Assembly (NCBI GenBank): GCA_036272735.1
Contig: DATAYF010000312.1
Span: 1-8,876 of the forward strand
Reading direction: 5' to 3'
DNA: 8,876 nucleotides
DNA from: DATAYF01 sp036272735
GTDB taxonomy: Bacteria; Chloroflexota; Ktedonobacteria; Ktedonobacterales; Ktedonobacteraceae
This document shows, in pieces, positions 5,371 to 8,876 of this stretch (position 1 is the stretch's first letter; every line of letters begins with the position of its first letter). The notes beneath the pieces are model-generated. The model was given only the letters and a program-made list of their open reading frames with translations. It had not been told where the DNA came from and ran no database searches. The position numbers and the translations under genes are program-made.

Positions 5371-7173
5371 TCACACCGCATCCTTGCGCACCATCATCCA
5401 GCGTTTCGCCTGTTCGATGCCGCGCTTGATCTGCAATGTGGTCACACGCAGCGCCAGCAGCGGAACCACGCAGAGCCAGAGGCCGCGTACGTACATCCAT
5501 TCCATAGAATAGAGGCCCGCGATGTACTTCATGTGCGGCCCCCACGTCTCGAAGGCGTAGAGGCCCAGCAGCGCGAATGAGAGTAGACGTACAACCAGGG
5601 GCAGGCGAAACAGGCGAGTGAGTGATGGTGCGTAGGCGTCCGTAGCCTCGATGAGCGCGAATAGTCCCAAAAAGGTAATGAAGTACCACGGCCACAGCCA
5701 GGGCGAACCGATCAGACAATAGAGCAGCCAGATGGCCGCCAGCCAGTTGATGAACGGGAAAAGTGCGTTGGGTTGGCGTGTGCGCAGGAAACGCCAGCTT
5801 ACTACCGCGTAGATCAGCACGTAGAGCACCATGGCCCCGCTATGGCTGGCCTGTTCGAGTGTGCTGCCCAGGTCGGGACCGGGATACAAAAAGCGTTGCC
5901 CCCGCAGGCTTTCGTACAGGTGCGTCAGAAACTCGTAGGGGCCGTTGATGTCGCGTGTCATCCCCGGATTGACACGAAACACATGCAGCGCCGCCCCATG
6001 GTCCCAAAATGGCGCGTAGAGCAGAACCAACGTTCCTACATAGGCCAGTAGCGACCAGACGATAGGTTGGAAACGGCGCGGTCGCTGCACCCACAAAAAG
6101 ATTAACAGACCGGGAAACAGCACTAGCATGGTGATCTTCAAACACGCCGCCAGTGCCAGCATGATTGCCGCTATCCATGCCAGGTTTGTATGTCCCGGAC
6201 GTGTCTGCACGTACCAGATCGCCAGTAGGACGAGCACCAGGATAGCGGCGTCGTTATGTACGTTGAGCACTGCTTCGATGAGCAGCAGCGGATTCCAGGC
6301 GAACGCGAGCGTAGCCAGCACGCGTTTGTACGGTGCAATCCGTCCGCTAGCCTGCTGTAGCGAACCGCTGAGTAACCAGATGAGCCACGTTGAAGTCAGG
6401 TGCATCGCCAACCCGAATAAGCGTAGCGCCAAAACCGCTGTAAGCAGACTGCCACCTTTCCACGATGAGGCCAGCCATTGCAAGCCGTAGGTAATCACTA
6501 TCCAGGTTGGCCCATACGCTGAGGGCTGATTGTCCCAGTAAACGAAGGGGTACACGGGGTCGTGCGCAATCGTGCTCGGCAGCGTCGTCAGCGGGTTCAA
6601 CTGGTAGACTATACCCATACGTGCGTAGATGATGTAAGAAAAAACATCCTGCGACATGACCGCCGCATTGAACGCGCATAGGAGGCCGAGTAGAGTCGTT
6701 GACCACAGCAGGTAGCGCAGGTGTATGTGGCGTGGGAGCACGCGCAGCGCCAGCAGGTAGAACGCGAAGAGGAGTATGAAGCAAGCAAACAGGAGCCATG
6801 TTTCATGCATGGCGACGTTGGGCGTCGCTGGAATTGCTCCTATAAAATGTTGTGACCAGATGATTGCTTCTTGCGGGAATAACCAGCGTGTCGGCCAGAG
6901 TAGCCAGTCCTCGAACTTTGTGATCGGTATGGCCTGATAGAAGTATAGTCCCCGCAGCGGTAATGCCGCGTCGGTGACAAAGTACGCGCCGAGCATTAGT
7001 AGGAGTATCACACCGGGCCACCAGCGGGAAAAATGACCCTTCTGCCTGGCCTCAGACTGTGGTAGTGCACGTGGTGCAGACAATGGTTGCGTACACAGCC
7101 GACCCACTTCGACAATCCATGTACATAATGTCCCGACGCCTGTACGTCGCCCCATTGTTCGCGTATGTTTCAT
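5371..7173 (-). CDS. GT-C polyprenyl-phosphate sugar transferase, MptA/B-like
   Basis: This polytopic protein of 600 residues has more than ten hydrophobic segments from about residue 53 onward, after a basic cytoplasmic N-terminus of about 50 residues. The pattern fits GT-C enzymes of the MptA/MptB or GT87 (DUF2029) type, which use polyprenyl-phosphate-mannose or a similar lipid-linked sugar outside the membrane. Supporting motifs are SQDVFSY (174-180), whose Asp176 is the likely catalytic acidic residue in the first loop, then NPL, SAYGPTW (218-224), NVHND (304-308), a CLKIT helix and PWLWPWY (491-497). The ATG at 7173 is chosen because AAGGTGG lies five bases upstream; the GTG at 7182 falls inside that site. 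It is transcribed away from the kinase gene and ends just before the ABC promoter. Donor and acceptor are unknown. Confidence 0.8.
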   Translation of the reverse strand: MKHTRTMGRRTGVGTLCTWIVEVGRLCTQPLSAPRALPQSEARQKGHFSRWWPGVILLLMLGAYFVTDAALPLRGLYFYQAIPITKFEDWLLWPTRWLFPQEAIIWSQHFIGAIPATPNVAMHETWLLFACFILLFAFYLLALRVLPRHIHLRYLLWSTTLLGLLCAFNAAVMSQDVFSYIIYARMGIVYQLNPLTTLPSTIAHDPVYPFVYWDNQPSAYGPTWIVITYGLQWLASSWKGGSLLTAVLALRLFGLAMHLTSTWLIWLLSGSLQQASGRIAPYKRVLATLAFAWNPLLLIEAVLNVHNDAAILVLVLLAIWYVQTRPGHTNLAWIAAIMLALAACLKITMLVLFPGLLIFLWVQRPRRFQPIVWSLLAYVGTLVLLYAPFWDHGAALHVFRVNPGMTRDINGPYEFLTHLYESLRGQRFLYPGPDLGSTLEQASHSGAMVLYVLIYAVVSWRFLRTRQPNALFPFINWLAAIWLLYCLIGSPWLWPWYFITFLGLFALIEATDAYAPSLTRLFRLPLVVRLLSFALLGLYAFETWGPHMKYIAGLYSMEWMYVRGLWLCVVPLLALRVTTLQIKRGIEQAKRWMMVRKDAV

Positions 7174-7178
7174 CCATT

Positions 7179-7185
7179 CCACCTT
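7179..7185 (-). promoter_or_regulatory. Shine-Dalgarno of the GT-C gene
   Basis: AAGGTGG on the minus strand lies five bases before ATG at 7173. It overlaps the in-frame GTG at 7182, which is therefore unlikely to be the start. Confidence 0.5.
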
Positions 7186-7210
7186 GTTCGTTTATTTTCC
7201 CGTCCTCGCC

Positions 7211-7239
7211 ATTAAAAGCACGAACGACAGATAGGTGAA
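7211..7239 (-). promoter_or_regulatory. Possible promoter of the GT-C gene
   Basis: On the minus strand TTCACC (7239-7234) and TTTAAT (7216-7211) are separated by 17 bases. The -10 matches five of six consensus bases and the -35 four of six. It would start transcription near 7204, about 30 bases before the start codon. Confidence 0.35.
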
Positions 7240-7291
7240 CGTGACACGCTGAGGCAAAGTGGGAGCAGCCAGCACGGCTGTTCTCGCTATC

Positions 7292-7300
7292 TGTTACAAT
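7292..7300 (+). promoter_or_regulatory. Possible extended -10 promoter of the kinase gene
   Basis: TGTTACAAT matches the extended -10 form TGnTACAAT, with TACAAT at 7295-7300. No good -35 lies 17 bases upstream, which an extended -10 can tolerate. The start would be near 7307, giving a leader of about 130 bases. The same TACAAT hexamer is used in the glycosyltransferase promoter at 1029-1034. Confidence 0.4.
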
Positions 7301-7437
7301 ATGGAGAGGAATAGATATACGGAACAGCGAGTTGCTGTTGACGAAGCTCTTATTGCGAAAACCAACGCCACTGTTGTAGCTAGCGCGATACGCTCAGGTT
7401 TTCGGATAGAGTGTAGGCACATTTGGGAGCAAGTTTT

Positions 7438-8196
7438 ATGGATAATACGAGAAGCGATGAAGCGAAAGCCCTGAACAGGATGCGTGCAGTGACGATTTCC
7501 CGTGAGTATGGAAGCGGCGGTGGTGAGATTGCGAGTCGTCTCGCTCGACGCCTGGGTTGGCACCTGGTCGACCACGAAGCCGTTATCCGCATGGCGCAAG
7601 ATCTGGGAGTCAGTGAAGAAGAGGCAGAGGCGCATGACGAACGTACCGAGGGTGTGCTTGCCAGCTTCCTCCGCACGGTACAGGGAATGGAACCATCCCT
7701 CTATGCTAACGCGCCCGAAGAAGCTTTTACCAACATGCAAGACTATCATGCAGCTATGCGACGAATTCTCGCTGCTGCAATTCGTGAAGGCCATGTTGTT
7801 ATCGTTGGGCGTGGTTCGCAGGTTGCACTACGAGAGCGGCGGGACGTGTTGCATGCTCGCATCGTGGCATCGACAGAGCAGCGTGTACCCTACATCATGC
7901 GCCGCGAAGGTGTGGATGAGGGCACGGCTCGCAAGCGCATCAGCACCAAGGATCACGACCGCCAGCGTTATCTTCAAGCCAACTACAACCACGAACCGGC
8001 CGATGCCCACCTCTACGACCTGACCATCAATACCGATGTGCTCGACCTGGATGCGGCCACCGACCTGATCTACGTGGCGCTCCATCACAAAGCCACTCGT
8101 CTCACGCTGCCACCCGAGGAACTCGGCCCCGGCGCTGGTCTCACGCGCTACCCAGCCAGTCCCGAAGATTTCAGCCAGATGAGCCAACCCGAGTAA
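7438..8196 (+). CDS. Cytidylate kinase-like family protein
   Basis: This 252-residue cytoplasmic protein resembles the Cytidylate_kin_2 family, P-loop proteins related to CMP kinase whose exact substrate is mostly unproven. The N-terminal phosphate-binding loop is ISREYGSGGGEIA (20-32), followed by LARRLGWHLVDHE, the usual position of the NMP-binding segment. VIVGRGSQVALR (121-132) and the helix with TARKRISTKDHDRQRYL (163-179, lid-like, basic) follow, and LYDLTINTDVLD (192-203) ends the core. The P-loop has Gly-Glu where a classical Walker A has Gly-Lys, as is common in this family. The last 30 residues are Pro-rich and probably disordered. The ATG at 7438 is chosen because GGGAG at 7425-7429 lies eight bases upstream; an in-frame TTG at 7423 is less likely. 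It is a single-gene unit ended by the palindrome at 8212-8275. Confidence 0.82.
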   Translation: MDNTRSDEAKALNRMRAVTISREYGSGGGEIASRLARRLGWHLVDHEAVIRMAQDLGVSEEEAEAHDERTEGVLASFLRTVQGMEPSLYANAPEEAFTNMQDYHAAMRRILAAAIREGHVVIVGRGSQVALRERRDVLHARIVASTEQRVPYIMRREGVDEGTARKRISTKDHDRQRYLQANYNHEPADAHLYDLTINTDVLDLDAATDLIYVALHHKATRLTLPPEELGPGAGLTRYPASPEDFSQMSQPE

Positions 8197-8211
8197 ATTT
8201 TTCGTGAGAGG

Positions 8212-8275
8212 ATAGCACGAAACCATCGTAACTACAGACACATCCTTCTATGTAGTTACGATGGTTTCGTGCTAT
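8212..8275. repeat. Long inverted repeat, perfect 25-bp arms
   Basis: Arms 8212-8236 and 8251-8275 are perfectly complementary over 25 bp around a 14-base loop, with a further G-T wobble at 8211/8276. It begins 15 bases after the stop of the cytidylate-kinase-like gene, where a terminator would be, but no T-run follows the stem. The arms contain GATGGTTTCG (8260-8269), also present in the palindrome at 939-1002. Confidence 0.9.
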
Positions 8276-8306
8276 TCAGCACAATTACAGTAAACGGCCA
8301 AGAAAG

Positions 8307-8325
8307 CCCCGTCATTTATGCGGGG
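8307..8325 (+). repeat. IS200/IS605 right-end-like hairpin upstream of tnpB
   Basis: CCCCG (8307-8311) pairs with CGGGG (8321-8325), with CAT/ATG pairing inside, and is followed by GATGAATG. It resembles the hairpin at 2895-2914 in design and tail and looks like an omega-RNA 3' end. It lies 178 bases upstream of the TnpB start, in the same orientation, whereas omega-RNA normally overlaps the 3' end of tnpB. It is therefore either a left-over end of another element or part of this element's left side. Confidence 0.45.
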
Positions 8326-8362
8326 GATGAATGGGCCTTCCTTATTTAGAGAGGATTGAGAT

Positions 8363-8386
8363 GAGGGGCATAGCTCTCATCCCCTC
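8363..8386. repeat. Hairpin in the left flank of tnpB
   Basis: GAGGGG (8363-8368) and CCCCTC (8381-8386) form a six-base stem with a 12-base loop; GATGAG at 8360-8365 with CTCATC at 8376-8381 is an alternative pairing. Its position, 117 bases before the tnpB start, would suit a left-end subterminal hairpin of an IS200/IS605 element, but the element boundary is not identified. The rest of 8276-8503 shows no gene and no clear promoter. Confidence 0.35.
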
Positions 8387-8503
8387 CACCCTCCCCATAA
8401 TGCAGTACTATTATCCTATTGCACGTGTTGTCATACGATGATACGCTTAACCCATCGAGCTGTTAGAACGTACTTTCTATCGAAAGGCAGAGCAAACACT
8501 CCT

Positions 8504-8876
8504 ATGAAGCGAGCGAAGACACCGACCTTTCTCATAGAATTGCCCCTCCAGATCGATTGGAGCCAGGAGGGCCATTTGCGTGCGCACCTGGAAGCTGCTC
8601 GGTGTCTGTATAACGCTCTGCTTTCTGAGTGCAACAAGCGACTCAGATGCATGCGCCACGATCCAGAGTGGCGCATGGCAAGGGCTATCCCTCGCTCGCA
8701 CAAGCCGGAACGCGCACAAGCCTTCTCTGCCCTACGCAAGAAGTACCACTTCTCTGAGTACGAGCTGCACGAGCATGCGAAACGTGCTCGTGTCTCGTGG
8801 ATCGCCGACCACATCGAGAGCACGATGGCTCAAACGCTGGCAACCAGGGCCTATCAAGCCGTCAATCGCGTCTGTG
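8504..8876 (+). CDS. TnpB-family transposon nuclease, N-terminal part
   Basis: The first 124 residues of a protein run off the right edge. The sequence fits the N-terminal domain of TnpB (OrfB) proteins of IS200/IS605-related elements, RNA-guided DNA nucleases that also help maintain the element. Features are a start MKRAKTPTFLIELPL, a helix ARCLYNALLSECNKRLR (30-46), basic linkers, ALRKKYHFSEYELHEHAKRAR and a helix with MAQTLATRAYQAVNRVC. The RuvC catalytic residues and zinc finger lie beyond the window, so activity cannot be judged. The ATG at 8504 has no good Shine-Dalgarno; an in-frame ATG at 8438 would add 22 residues. I prefer 8504 because the family-like sequence begins there. No tnpA is visible upstream. 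Confidence 0.8.
   Translation, partial: MKRAKTPTFLIELPLQIDWSQEGHLRAHLEAARCLYNALLSECNKRLRCMRHDPEWRMARAIPRSHKPERAQAFSALRKKYHFSEYELHEHAKRARVSWIADHIESTMAQTLATRAYQAVNRVC

Noticed and set aside
7301..7474. Small open frame starting ATG at 7301 upstream of the kinase gene
   Set aside because: The ATG directly follows the predicted -10 box and lies before the expected transcript start. The frame overlaps the kinase start and has no Shine-Dalgarno or family resemblance.
8431..8823. 130-codon open frame on the - strand opposite the TnpB start
   Set aside because: It is antisense to a clearly TnpB-like reading and its translation has no family features.
1..8876. CRISPR array, tRNA or rRNA genes
   Set aside because: No regularly spaced direct repeats, and no tRNA cloverleaf or rRNA-like sequence was recognised by eye on either strand.

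Overview
The window looks like a stretch of chromosome from a free-living, moderately GC-rich bacterium. The gene types fit a filamentous or soil Chloroflexota of the Ktedonobacteria kind: a Cytidylate_kin_2-type kinase, a polytopic GT-C mannosyltransferase-like protein, DoxX, a DUF402 protein and a TnpB of an IS200/IS605-related family. That placement is inference from protein style only; there is no rRNA or other marker gene here.

Layout, left to right. Positions 1-277 hold no firm gene but contain a perfect 36-bp-arm palindrome (125-197). A DUF402 protein (278-826, +) follows, then a second long palindrome (939-1002) and a promoter. Next are a GT2 glycosyltransferase with C-terminal membrane helices (1086-2066, +) and a DoxX-family membrane protein (2221-2829, +). 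Positions 2830-3428 are non-coding but rich in nested inverted repeats. Their hairpins resemble the 3' end of IS200/IS605 omega-RNAs, and no tnpB lies beside them. Then come two leftward genes: an ABC exporter half-transporter (3429-5201, -), with its own extended -10 promoter, and a large GT-C glycosyltransferase (5371-7173, -). A divergent promoter region (7174-7437) separates these from the cytidylate-kinase-like gene (7438-8196, +). Fifteen bases after that gene's stop is a third long inverted repeat (8212-8275). The window closes with another omega-RNA-like hairpin (8307-8325), a further hairpin, and the N-terminal 124 residues of a TnpB-like protein cut by the window edge (8504-8876).

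The genes look like mostly independent transcription units rather than one pathway. The two glycosyltransferases and the ABC exporter could all serve the cell envelope, but nothing in the sequence links them directly. The most unusual content is non-coding: three long palindromes between genes with almost unrelated arms, and solitary omega-RNA or right-end-like structures. I do not see a clearly new multi-gene system.
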